Part shown: piece by piece, positions 37,198 to 45,140 of the stretch
Numbering within the stretch: position 1 is the first letter of the stretch
How the letters are laid out: each line of letters begins with the position of its first letter
Origin: Mycobacterium sp. 852013-50091_SCH5140682
Lineage (GTDB): Bacteria; Actinomycetota; Actinomycetes; Mycobacteriales; Mycobacteriaceae
Direction: 5' to 3'
Length of the DNA stretch: 64,000 nucleotides
NCBI RefSeq assembly: GCF_001665685.1
Contig: NZ_LZTB01000011.1
Location: 62,001-126,000 of the forward strand
The notes under the pieces: model-generated
Database searches by the model: none
Seen by the model: the letters and a program-made list of their open reading frames with translations, nothing else
What the model was told of the DNA's origin: nothing
Program-made: the position numbers and the translations under genes

Positions 37198-38448
37198 TCA
37201 GAAGCTGATCTCGAACTCGATCACGGTCGGCGCGGGCACGGCCAGCGCGACCGGGGTGAAGCGGCTGTCGTCGTAGGCGACACCGGTGATGACCCGGCCG
37301 CCGAAACCGTCGGTCGTGGCAGGCACGCTCGCGGTCAGGGTCACCCGCCCCGCAGTCAGCCGGCCTGGGCGCAGGTAGAAATCGATGCCCGGGGTGACCG
37401 GTCCGTCGATCACGGCGCCGTCGGCGTCGACGACGGTCCCGGCCGAAACCGACAATGCGGCACGGTCGGTCGCGTCGAGGCGGAAGGGCCCGAGCACTCC
37501 GGCGCCGAGGACCGCCCGCTCGGAATCCAACGCGGGCACCACCGTCGCCCGGCGCGCGGCAGCCGCCCCGGCGAGCAGAAATTCGTAGAGGGCAACCACG
37601 CGTTCGGCATTGCGGTAATGCCCGGAACCGTTGAGCCAGAACGTGACTGCCGCGACCTCGACGGTCGTCGCCGGATCGGCGACGATGTGCAGCCGATAAA
37701 AACGGTAGCCCTGGTGCCGACGACCCGGGCGCGTCGCGGCGGTGGTGCTGCCGATGCCCAGAGCCTTGCGGTAACTACCTTGTCCCGCATCGATGTTGAG
37801 CCCGGAGGCGGCCACGTCGCGCCACTCGATCCCGTCAGCCGACTTCTGCAGGTGCAGCGAGACGGGGGAATCGGCCGTCAATTCGACCGTGTATCCGCCC
37901 AATTGGGGGTCGCCGTCGAATTCGAACACGATCGCGCCGGCCTCACGCCGTTGTGCCACGGGCACATTCAGCGGGCGGGTATCCAGATCCAGTCCATTGG
38001 TGAAGTGCCAGATGGCGGCCTGGGTGGCGGCGATCGCCTCATGCTCGGCCAGATGCGCCCCGAGCCGCCGCCCGGCGGCGCGTAGCCGACGGCTCAACTC
38101 GGCGGTACCCAGGGTCGGATACGAGTTGCGGATGATCCAGTCGACCTCTGCCTCATGGGTTCGCGCCGACAGGTTCGGCACCGCCGACCAGTTCGCCGGC
38201 CGGTAGCGCGACGGTGTCGTCGGCGCCACCCCGGTGAAGTCCACCGAGTAGGCGTCGATGTTCGGGTTGAGCCTGATCAGGTCGGTGCGTGCGGTGGAGC
38301 CGTCGGCGAACACGATGGTGTCGACCGTCGGCGAATACGTACCGCCGCGGTAGCGCGTCATCCGGGCGATCTCGACGTCGCGGGCACGCACACGGCGGCG
38401 CACGGCAACAGGGTTCGAGATGGGAGCGAGTGCAGGCAGAACAGGCAT
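37198..38448 (-). CDS. Thioester-domain (TQxA) protein lacking the thioester cysteine and all cysteines
   Basis: Protein of 416 residues. Residues about 30-155 match the actinobacterial thioester domain, including WIIRNSYPTLG and the ATQAAIWHFTNG motif whose Gln143 normally forms an internal Cys-Gln thioester. The partner motif, usually YCIDL-like, reads DAYSVDF with Ser68 in place of Cys. The rest (170-416) looks like beta-rich domains (FEFDGDPQLGGYTVEL). I find no cysteine in the whole protein and only two methionines. There is no signal peptide, transmembrane segment or sortase motif. A leaderless polycysteine leader peptide lies 92 bases upstream on the same strand. Thioester domains in Gram-positive surface proteins bind covalently to host targets; this version cannot form that bond, so it may act non-covalently or inside the cell. 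Function unknown. Confidence 0.75.
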   Translation of the reverse strand: MPVLPALAPISNPVAVRRRVRARDVEIARMTRYRGGTYSPTVDTIVFADGSTARTDLIRLNPNIDAYSVDFTGVAPTTPSRYRPANWSAVPNLSARTHEAEVDWIIRNSYPTLGTAELSRRLRAAGRRLGAHLAEHEAIAATQAAIWHFTNGLDLDTRPLNVPVAQRREAGAIVFEFDGDPQLGGYTVELTADSPVSLHLQKSADGIEWRDVAASGLNIDAGQGSYRKALGIGSTTAATRPGRRHQGYRFYRLHIVADPATTVEVAAVTFWLNGSGHYRNAERVVALYEFLLAGAAAARRATVVPALDSERAVLGAGVLGPFRLDATDRAALSVSAGTVVDADGAVIDGPVTPGIDFYLRPGRLTAGRVTLTASVPATTDGFGGRVITGVAYDDSRFTPVALAVPAPTVIEFEISF

Positions 38449-38540
38449 TGCGGGTTGGCTTTCTGGTGGCTGAGAAGAGCGCGAAACGGCGCACCGCCAG
38501 ATAGGGGCGGGCCTGAAACGCGGGGGCCGGTGTCAGAAAA

Positions 38541-38609
38541 TCAACAACAACAACACTGCACGACGAAGGCGCGCGCCATACCAGAGCGCATCGATCCGTC
38601 GTGAGCCAT
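38541..38609 (-). CDS. Leaderless polycysteine leader peptide (ends QCCCC) upstream of the thioester-domain gene
   Basis: Frame of 22 codons starting MAHDGSM and ending in four consecutive TGT cysteine codons directly before TGA (38555-38544). TATGGT (38621-38616), six bases and the ATG repeat the leaderless arrangement seen for the subI leader. An inner ATG at 38591 is in frame. Four adjacent Cys codons at the very end of a short leader are the hallmark of a cysteine-responsive attenuator. The next frame on this strand is the cysteine-free thioester-domain protein. Confidence 0.8.
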   Translation of the reverse strand: MAHDGSMRSGMARAFVVQCCCC

Positions 38610-38757
38610 GCCCACACCATACGGCACACACGGCTTAATGCCCAGTTCACGCGCGCGTGACAGGTTTGAATCGGTTTGCGCGCTAACCCTGTCGAATGCG
38701 GTGGCAGGCCGTATCGTTGCCGCCGCACCCGCACTTCAGACCAGTCGGAGGGGCCAC

Positions 38758-39681
38758 ATGACGTCGGCACAGAACGAATCCCAGGCGCTCGGCGATCTCG
38801 CCGCACGGCAGCTAGCCAACGCCACCAAGACCGTCCCGCAGCTATCGACGATCACGCCGCGGTTCCTGCTGCATCTGCTCAGCTGGGTGCCGGTCGAGGC
38901 CGGCGTCTACCGCGTGAACCGGGTGGTCAATCCGGAGCAGGTCGCGATCCACGCCGAGGAGGGCACCGGTACCGAGGAACCGCTGCCCGAGACCTACGTC
39001 GACTACGAGACCAGCCCGCGCGAGTACACGCTGCGCTCGATCTCGACGCTGCTCGACGTGCACACCCGGGTGTCGGACCTGTACTCCAGCCCGCACGATC
39101 AGGTGGCCCAGCAGCTGCGGCTGACCATCGAGACCATCAAGGAACGCCAGGAGTCCGAGCTGATCAACAACCCGGAATACGGGTTGCTGTCGCAGGTGAC
39201 CCCCGAGCAGACCATCCAGACCCTGCGTGGCACCCCGACGCCCGACGACCTGGATTCGCTGATCACCAAGGTGTGGAAGACCCCGGCGTTCTTCCTGACC
39301 AATCCGCTCGGTGTGGCCGCGTTCGGCCGGGAGGCCACCCGCCGGGGTGTGCCGCCACCAGTGGTCAGCCTGTTCGGGGCCCAGTTCATCACGTGGCGCG
39401 GCATCCCGATCGTGCCGTCGGACAAGGTTCCGGTCGAAGACGGCAAGACCAAGTTCATCCTGGTGCGCACGGGCGAGGAGCGTCAGGGTGTCGTGGGCCT
39501 GTTCCAGCCGGGGCTGGTCGGCGAGCAGGCCCCGGGTCTGTCGGTGCGCTTCACCGGCATCAATCGGTCGGCGATCGCGTCCTACCTGGTCACGCTGTAC
39601 TCGTCGCTCGCGGTGCTCACCGACGATGCGCTGGCAGTCCTCGAGGACGTCGGAGTGGACTATTTCCATGAGTACAAGTGA
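38758..39681 (+). CDS. Family 2A encapsulin shell protein (SrpI-like)
   Basis: HK97-fold capsid protein of 307 residues that self-assembles into a protein nanocompartment. It matches the family 2A group (cyanobacterial SrpI, mycobacterial major membrane protein I): YVDYETSPREYTLRSISTLLDVHTRVSDLYSSPHDQVAQQLRLT region, NNPEYGLL, GREATRRGVPPP and SYLVTLYSSLAVL. The gene overlaps the cysteine desulfurase by 14 bases, the standard family 2A pairing of shell and cargo. An upstream in-frame ATG exists at 38608, but GGAGG six bases before the ATG at 38758 and family length support the latter. It contains no cysteine and no methionine beyond the first. Confidence 0.92.
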   Translation: MTSAQNESQALGDLAARQLANATKTVPQLSTITPRFLLHLLSWVPVEAGVYRVNRVVNPEQVAIHAEEGTGTEEPLPETYVDYETSPREYTLRSISTLLDVHTRVSDLYSSPHDQVAQQLRLTIETIKERQESELINNPEYGLLSQVTPEQTIQTLRGTPTPDDLDSLITKVWKTPAFFLTNPLGVAAFGREATRRGVPPPVVSLFGAQFITWRGIPIVPSDKVPVEDGKTKFILVRTGEERQGVVGLFQPGLVGEQAPGLSVRFTGINRSAIASYLVTLYSSLAVLTDDALAVLEDVGVDYFHEYK

Positions 39682-41539
39682 GTACAAATCGATAGACGCT
39701 GAGGGAGACCTGCCGATCAGCGCGGCCGAGTTGGCCGCGCTGGCCACGCAGCTCTACGCCACCAGTATCCGGCCTGGTCCGGACAGCCCGCCGGTGACCA
39801 CCCAGGTGGCACCGCGCGGGACGACCCCGGATGCCACGGCAGCGTCATCGGCCGTCACCACAGCGGCCGGTTTGGCACACCCCGGTACTCCCCCGGCGTT
39901 CGTCTCGGTGCCCGACGTTCAGCTGCCGGCGCCGACGTCGCCTGAGCCCGACGGCATTCCCGGAGTCGTCCCGGTGGCACCCCGGTTTTCCCCGTCGCTG
40001 CGCTCGCCCCAAGAACGCGGCAACGCGGCCAGCCCGATCGCACCCGTCGGTGGCCTGGAGGCCTTCGCGGTACCGACGGGCCTGGTCTCGACGGTGCCGG
40101 GTGTGCTGGCCGGTGGGCCCCCGTCAGCGCCGGTGGCGCCGCCCACCGCGCCTGTGGCACCCCGTGGGTCAGCTCCGGTCTGGCCGGGCACCGTCCCCAC
40201 GGTGCCCGCTCTGGACTGGTCGAGTTCGCCCGCGCCGTCGGACGACGCCGCGGGTTATTACTTCCTGCAGACCCCGGCAGCACCCGTCGACCCCACGCCG
40301 GCTGTCCCCGACAACCACGAGATCTTCGACGTCAACGCGATCCGCGCGGACTTCCCGATCCTGCGGGAGACGGTCAACGGCAAGCCGCTGATCTGGTTCG
40401 ACAACGCGGCGACCACCCAGAAGCCGCAGTCGGTGATCGACCGGTTGGCGTACTTCTACACCCACGAGAACTCCAACATCCACCGTGCGGCGCATGAGTT
40501 GGCAGCCAGGGCCACCGACGCCTACGAGGACGCCCGCGAGGCGGTGCGACGGTTCATCGGAGCGTCGAAGGCCGAGGAGATCATCTTCGTCCGCGGTACG
40601 ACCGAGGCCATCAACCTGGTGGCCTACGCCTGGGGCGGCAAACATCTGGGGCCGGGCGACGAGATCGTCATCACCCACCTGGAGCATCACGCCAATATCG
40701 TTCCGTGGCAGCTCATTTCGCAACAGACCGGCGCGATCCTGAAGGTGGCGCCGGTGGACGACGCGGGCAATCTGCTGTTGAGCGAATTCGAGGATCTGCT
40801 CGGTCCACGAACGAAACTGGTTGCTGCGACCCAGGTTTCGAATGCGTTGGGCACCGTCACGCCGGTCAAGACGATCGTCGAACTCGGCCACCGTTACGGC
40901 GCGCGGGTGCTCATCGACGGCGCGCAGTCGATCCCCCACATCGCGATCGACGTGGCGGAGACCGGCGCGGATTTCTTCGTGTTCTCCGGCCACAAGATCT
41001 ATGGGCCGACCGGTATCGGAGCGCTCTACGGGCGCGAGGACGCGCTGGCCGAAACCCCGCCGTGGCAGGGCGGCGGGAACATGATCGCTGACGTCACCCT
41101 GGAACGCTCGCTGTATCAAGGGCCGCCGAACAAGTTCGAGGCAGGCACCGGCAACATCGCCGATGCGGTCGGCCTCGGCGAAGCCCTGCGCTATGTCGAG
41201 CGGGTGGGTATCGACCGCATCGCCGCCTACGAGCACGCGCTGCTGGAGTACGCCACCCCGCGACTGGCGGCGATCCCGGGAGTGCGTCTGGTCGGCACGG
41301 CCGACGAGAAGGCCAGCGTGCTGTCCTTCGTGCTGGCCGGGCATGAACCGCTCGAGGTCGGCAAGGCGCTGAACGCCGAGGGCATCGCCGTGCGCGCCGG
41401 GCATCACTGCGCGCAGCCCATCCTGCGCAGACTCGGGCTCGAGGCCACGGTGCGGCCGTCGTTCGCGTTCTACAACACCTTCGAGGAGATCGACGTGTTC
41501 ATCGACGCGGTCCGCCGCATCGCCGAGGGCTCACCCTAG
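39668..41539 (+). CDS. Encapsulin cargo: SufS-type cysteine desulfurase with long disordered N-terminal domain
   Basis: PLP enzyme of 623 residues that removes sulfur from cysteine as an enzyme persulfide. The catalytic core starts near residue 218 (IFDVNAIRADFPILRETVNG), binds PLP through Lys443 (FSGHKIYGPTG) and carries the active cysteine at 581 (RAGHHCAQPI). Residues 1-34 include a short helix-prone segment (AELAALATQLYATSIR). Residues 38-215 are rich in Pro, Ala, Val, Ser and Thr and look disordered. In family 2A systems this extension directs the enzyme into the shell. Apart from Cys581 there is no cysteine, and only two methionines. The start overlaps the encapsulin gene. Confidence 0.92.
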   Translation: MSTSEYKSIDAEGDLPISAAELAALATQLYATSIRPGPDSPPVTTQVAPRGTTPDATAASSAVTTAAGLAHPGTPPAFVSVPDVQLPAPTSPEPDGIPGVVPVAPRFSPSLRSPQERGNAASPIAPVGGLEAFAVPTGLVSTVPGVLAGGPPSAPVAPPTAPVAPRGSAPVWPGTVPTVPALDWSSSPAPSDDAAGYYFLQTPAAPVDPTPAVPDNHEIFDVNAIRADFPILRETVNGKPLIWFDNAATTQKPQSVIDRLAYFYTHENSNIHRAAHELAARATDAYEDAREAVRRFIGASKAEEIIFVRGTTEAINLVAYAWGGKHLGPGDEIVITHLEHHANIVPWQLISQQTGAILKVAPVDDAGNLLLSEFEDLLGPRTKLVAATQVSNALGTVTPVKTIVELGHRYGARVLIDGAQSIPHIAIDVAETGADFFVFSGHKIYGPTGIGALYGREDALAETPPWQGGGNMIADVTLERSLYQGPPNKFEAGTGNIADAVGLGEALRYVERVGIDRIAAYEHALLEYATPRLAAIPGVRLVGTADEKASVLSFVLAGHEPLEVGKALNAEGIAVRAGHHCAQPILRRLGLEATVRPSFAFYNTFEEIDVFIDAVRRIAEGSP

Positions 41540-41607
41540 CCGCGCGCAGAAGAATCACGATGCGCCTATCGGTGGGACTGGCGTCGCCGCCAGGGCAGCA
41601 TTGCCCC

Positions 41608-41817
41608 ATGAGCTACCGCAGTGTTCGTGACGATGACACCTCGCGCACCAAGATTGACGTCGCGGTCGGCATCCTCGTCGGCCTGCGGGGCTGCCCGCCG
41701 GAAGAAGCCTTCGCCGAACTGGTGAAGGTGATGCAGCGTACCGGCATCGGGATCGGGAGTATCGCTCGGGCGCTGGTCGATCTGGCAGGCGGACGCTCCG
41801 GAACGTCCGGGAATTAG
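41608..41817 (+). CDS. ANTAR-domain-only protein
   Basis: Protein of 69 residues. The segment TKIDVAVGILVGLRGCPPEEAFAELVKVMQRTGIGIGSIARALVDLA is a compact ANTAR-type three-helix fold, which in other proteins binds two-hairpin RNA and prevents termination. No sensor domain is attached. The ATG at 41608 is taken because the domain begins soon after; an ATG at 41560 is also in frame. It follows the cysteine desulfurase by 68 bp on the same strand. Whether it acts on RNA near here is unknown; none of the leaders was recognised as an ANTAR target. Confidence 0.65.
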   Translation: MSYRSVRDDDTSRTKIDVAVGILVGLRGCPPEEAFAELVKVMQRTGIGIGSIARALVDLAGGRSGTSGN

Positions 41818-42379
41818 GCCGAAGCGTTCAACGCCTGGGGTGAGTTGCTCGCTAAGGCTCACCGCGCCGCCGTCTAGCGGCGTCGGCGTCTGGCCGCGTC
41901 GGCATCCGGCCGTCCCTCGCCATTCACATCTGTCACACCAGTCCCCGTTCGGAAACCATGGACGTTGTGCCCGACTGTTAGCGACAAAGTCGCAGAAAAT
42001 GCCTCAGCAGCCACCTCTTTCACTGCTGCATCACGCGGGGAACATCACTAGGCCCGGCAGCAACGGCAGCCACATCCGCACCCAAAACGGGTGTGCCCGC
42101 CTATTAGCGACAGTGTCGCTCGCAGTCGGGCGCACAACCATTGGGGCAGAAGCGATCTCATGGTGCGAGATTGGCGCACGGGATTGGCTGAGCTGAGGCT
42201 GCTGATACCTGCGGTGCCCATGTGGTGATTTCGTCGACATTGTCGCCAACAGGCGGGCAAGACGTCCATGCGTTCCGGGCGGTGACGAATGTGACGGATG
42301 TCAACCCGGCTGACTCATGTGAACCCGGCCGCCGCGAAGGCCGCATCTTCGCGTCGGGCGCCATCTTCGCGTCGGGCGC
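41818..42379. repeat. Non-coding gap with three copies of a hairpin-containing repeat
   Basis: A 27-base element occurs directly at 41967-41993 and 42093-42119 and inverted near 42235-42259. Each copy joins a conserved TGCCCGMCTRTTRG half to a small palindrome GCGAC-N3-GTCGC (41981-41993, 42107-42119; shortened to CGAC-N3-GTCG at 42235-42245). I see no convincing gene in this 560-bp stretch. The pattern resembles REP-type intergenic repeats. Confidence 0.65.
42344..42379. repeat. Perfect tandem 18-bp duplication
   Basis: CATCTTCGCGTCGGGCGC is present twice head to tail (42344-42361 and 42362-42379), ending at the stop codon of the methyltransferase gene. It may be a recent slippage product. 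Confidence 0.8.
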
Positions 42380-42919
42380 CTAACCGCGCCGCCCCAGCAG
42401 CCACGCTTGGCCGTCGCCCTCGCCCGCCGCGATCACCTCGAGATCGGTGAATGCGGCAGCCAGTTCTCCGGGCTTCGCGCGGAACGGACCCGGTACGCCG
42501 CCGACCTCGCTGAGCACGCAGATGGCGAGTAGTCCGCCGGGTGCCAAGCGGTCGACGAGTGCGCGGTCGAGTCTGGCGTCGCGGAACCGATGGCAGAGGA
42601 TGACGTCGAAGGGCGGGCCCGCGGGCAGGCCGTCGTCCAAATCGACCACGTCGAATCGACACCGGTCCGCCACACCCGCACTCGCGGCGGCCGCCCGGGC
42701 TTGGGCGATCGCGACAGCGGACACGTCGACGCCCCAGACTTGCAACCCTCGACGCGCCAACCACACGGATCCGGCTCCTTGTCCGCACGCCAGGTCCAGG
42801 GCCGTTCCGGTGTCCGGAAAGGCCGATTCGAAGGGCGCGAACGCCCACGGCGGTTCACGGCGGTGGTCGGTGGATTGCGCGTACCTGGCATCCCAGCGCA
42901 CCCGGTCCTGCTCGCTCAC
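42380..42919 (-). CDS. Class I SAM-dependent methyltransferase
   Basis: Protein of 179 residues with the Rossmann methyltransferase motifs ALDLACGQGAGSVWLARRG (motif I), VWGVDVSAVAI (motif II) and DVILCHRFRD with LAPGGLLAICV later. The start WDARYAQ...PPWAFAPF resembles small-molecule thiol or tellurite/thiopurine-type methyltransferases, but the substrate is not evident. The GTG at 42919 has AAGG nine bases upstream; the frame is open further but overlaps the divergent gene. It is divergent from the quinone reductase with 66 bp between starts. Confidence 0.78.
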   Translation of the reverse strand: MSEQDRVRWDARYAQSTDHRREPPWAFAPFESAFPDTGTALDLACGQGAGSVWLARRGLQVWGVDVSAVAIAQARAAAASAGVADRCRFDVVDLDDGLPAGPPFDVILCHRFRDARLDRALVDRLAPGGLLAICVLSEVGGVPGPFRAKPGELAAAFTDLEVIAAGEGDGQAWLLGRRG

Positions 42920-42985
42920 CCGCGCTACCTTACGAAGTGCGCCGGACCGGGAATAGTGGCGCCACCCGCGGAGGTTTGCCTTCTC

Positions 42986-43903
42986 ATGCGAGCCATCGTT
43001 TACGATCCGCAGGCGCCGGCAAAGCTCCGATTCGACGACGTGACCGAGCCGGCGGTCGCCGACTCGCAGGCACTGATCGACGTGCACGCCATCGCCTTGA
43101 ATTTCGGGGAACTGCACTTCATCGAACAGATGCGCCGACCCGGCGAAGTACCTGGTTGGGACACCGCTGGCGTCGTGACCCAGGCTGCCTCCGACGGATC
43201 GGGACCGCCGGAAGGTACTCGAGTGGTCGGGTTCAACGGTGAGGCCGGTTGGGCCGAACGCCGAGCCGTTGCGACGCACAATCTCGCGGAACTTCCGGAG
43301 TTCGTCGAGTTCGACGAGGCGGCGGCTCTGCCCGTAGCCGGAGTGACGGCGCTGCAGGCGCTGCGTGCCCTCGGCCCCGTGGTGGGCCGACGCGTACTGA
43401 TCACCGGCGCCTCCGGCGGTGTCGGCCGCTACGCGGTTCAGTTGGCGGCGCGGGCAGGTGCGCATGTGATCGCTGCAGTGGGCAGCCCGGCTCGCGGTGA
43501 CGGCCTCACCGAATTGGGTGCCGACGAGGTGGTCGTCGGATTGGACTCCGTGACCGAACCGGTGTTCGGGGTGCTCGACAACGTCGGTGGAAAGTTACTC
43601 GCTCAGGCGTTCAGCCTCGTCGACGACGGTGGCTCGGTGCAGTCCATCGGCATGGCCTCCAACGAACCCACCACCATCAACTTCGAGCAGGAACGTCGCC
43701 TCGGCAACCGGAAACGCTTGGAGCCGTTCACTGTTCGCGCACCGTTTCAAGCCGACCTGCAATACCTGCTGACGCTGCTGGCCGACGGCGAACTCGACCC
43801 GCAGATCGGTCTGCGGGATTCGTGGGACAACATCTCCGCCGCCGCCCAGGCCCTGTTGGGCCGCAGGGTCGCCGGTAAAGCGGTGCTGCGAGTGCAGTTC
43901 TGA
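42986..43903 (+). CDS. Zinc-free alcohol dehydrogenase / quinone oxidoreductase family protein
   Basis: Medium-chain dehydrogenase of 305 residues of the NADPH:quinone reductase type. An N-terminal GroES-like fold (PGWDTAGVV) and a nucleotide-binding fold (RVLITGASGGVGRYAVQLAARAGAHVIAAVGS) are seen. The zinc-ligand cysteines and histidine of alcohol dehydrogenases are absent. The substrate is unknown; such enzymes reduce quinones or enones with NADPH. GGAGG lies 11 bases before the ATG. It converges with the flavoprotein gene at 43905, with only one base between the stops. Confidence 0.82.
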   Translation: MRAIVYDPQAPAKLRFDDVTEPAVADSQALIDVHAIALNFGELHFIEQMRRPGEVPGWDTAGVVTQAASDGSGPPEGTRVVGFNGEAGWAERRAVATHNLAELPEFVEFDEAAALPVAGVTALQALRALGPVVGRRVLITGASGGVGRYAVQLAARAGAHVIAAVGSPARGDGLTELGADEVVVGLDSVTEPVFGVLDNVGGKLLAQAFSLVDDGGSVQSIGMASNEPTTINFEQERRLGNRKRLEPFTVRAPFQADLQYLLTLLADGELDPQIGLRDSWDNISAAAQALLGRRVAGKAVLRVQF

Positions 43904-43904
43904 C

Positions 43905-45140
43905 TCAGTTGCCCTGTCCACCGCGGCCGAGCGAGGACAGGTCGGATACCGGGTCGGTGCCGTTGACGAACCAGTCGCCGAGGATCCGCGCCTTGTAAAC
44001 CACCGGGTTGTGAGACGCGAGGGTACGCGCGTTGCGCCAGTGCCGATCCAGGCCGAGCTGTTCGGAAACCCCTGACGCGCCGAGTGCGTCGAACACCCGC
44101 GTGGTGGCGCGCTGCGCCGCGCCGATGATGACCAGTTGAGCCTGGGTGACTGCCACTTCGGCGTCGATCAACAATTCTCGGGCGTGGTCGTCGCTGCCGG
44201 CCAACCGGCCCGCGACGATGCGGTCCAGCGACCGCGCGCTCTGGCCCAGCGCGGCCTCGGCGGCGAACGCCTCCGCCGACAGCTCCCCGATCACCTGCAA
44301 CAGCTGCGGATCGGCGGCGGGCAGTTCGGCCAGACCCTGCGGGTAGTTGCGGCTGCGTTGTTTGAGCGCGGCCGTACCGTCGCGCTGCACGGCCCGGGTG
44401 ATTCCGGTGAGCACCGCAAGCATCGCGATCTGATAGAAGTGCGCCTGGTAGGTGAACCGCTCGACGGCGGGAAACACATTGCCCCGCTCGGCTCGGGCCC
44501 CGTCGTAGCGCGCCGAACCGCTGGCGGTGGTGCGCTGGCCGAACCCGCGCCAGTCGTCGACGAGCGTGACGCCCGGATCGTCGGCGCGGACCAACGCCGT
44601 CCACAGTTGCCCATCCTCGCCGCGGCCCAGCACGTCCAGCCAATCCGCGTACAAGCTGCCCGTCGCATAGTATTTCGCACCGTTGACCACCCAGTGCCCG
44701 TTCTCCGGGGTGACCGTGGTGAGCAGATTCGCCAGGGTGACGTTGTTGGCCTCGGTCCAGCCGCCGCCGACGAATTCACCGGCCAGGAAGCGTTTGAGCC
44801 AGACGCCGTTGTCCTCCGACACCGGGGCGTTGAGCCGGTCCTCGACGAACGCGAGGTGGTTGCGCCAGATGTGCGCGACGTTGGCGTCGGCCTCCCCCAG
44901 TTCGGCGAGCAGCAGGAACGTCTGCTCCAGTGACGCGCCGAAACCGCCCTGTTCGGCCGGGATTCGCAGCGTGCCGAACCCTGCCTCGCCGAGCCAGCGC
45001 ACCTGCTCGTGGGGAAATTCCCGGTTGGCCTCGCGCTGTGGGTTGCCTACGGCGATCCGGTCGAAGATCGGTCGGAACACCGATCTGAGCTCGGCGTCGT
45101 ACCCTGTCGGTCGTTTGAGATACGTTGTGGCTCTGGTCAT
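43905..45140 (-). CDS. Acyl-CoA-dehydrogenase-like flavin monooxygenase (DszC/SfnC type)
   Basis: Flavoprotein of 411 residues with the acyl-CoA dehydrogenase fold: IPAEQGGFGASLEQTFLLLAELGEAD, GGWTEANN, NGAKYYATGSLYADW and HWRNARTLASHNPV. The GTxxD/E catalytic glutamate region of true dehydrogenases is not apparent. The sequence instead fits the FMNH2-dependent monooxygenase branch (DszC, SfnC, alkylcysteine or sulfone oxidation). The ATG shares one base with the preceding stop (TAATG). It is last in a five-gene unit with two luciferase-like monooxygenases, which also need reduced flavin. No cysteine and only two methionines, so a role in sulfur scavenging is likely (inference). Confidence 0.78.
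   Translation of the reverse strand: MTRATTYLKRPTGYDAELRSVFRPIFDRIAVGNPQREANREFPHEQVRWLGEAGFGTLRIPAEQGGFGASLEQTFLLLAELGEADANVAHIWRNHLAFVEDRLNAPVSEDNGVWLKRFLAGEFVGGGWTEANNVTLANLLTTVTPENGHWVVNGAKYYATGSLYADWLDVLGRGEDGQLWTALVRADDPGVTLVDDWRGFGQRTTASGSARYDGARAERGNVFPAVERFTYQAHFYQIAMLAVLTGITRAVQRDGTAALKQRSRNYPQGLAELPAADPQLLQVIGELSAEAFAAEAALGQSARSLDRIVAGRLAGSDDHARELLIDAEVAVTQAQLVIIGAAQRATTRVFDALGASGVSEQLGLDRHWRNARTLASHNPVVYKARILGDWFVNGTDPVSDLSSLGRGGQGN

Noticed and set aside
38608..38757. N-terminal extension of the encapsulin to 38608
   Set aside because: The internal ATG at 38758 has GGAGG upstream and gives the usual family length; the extension is not protein-like and would add cysteine and methionine.
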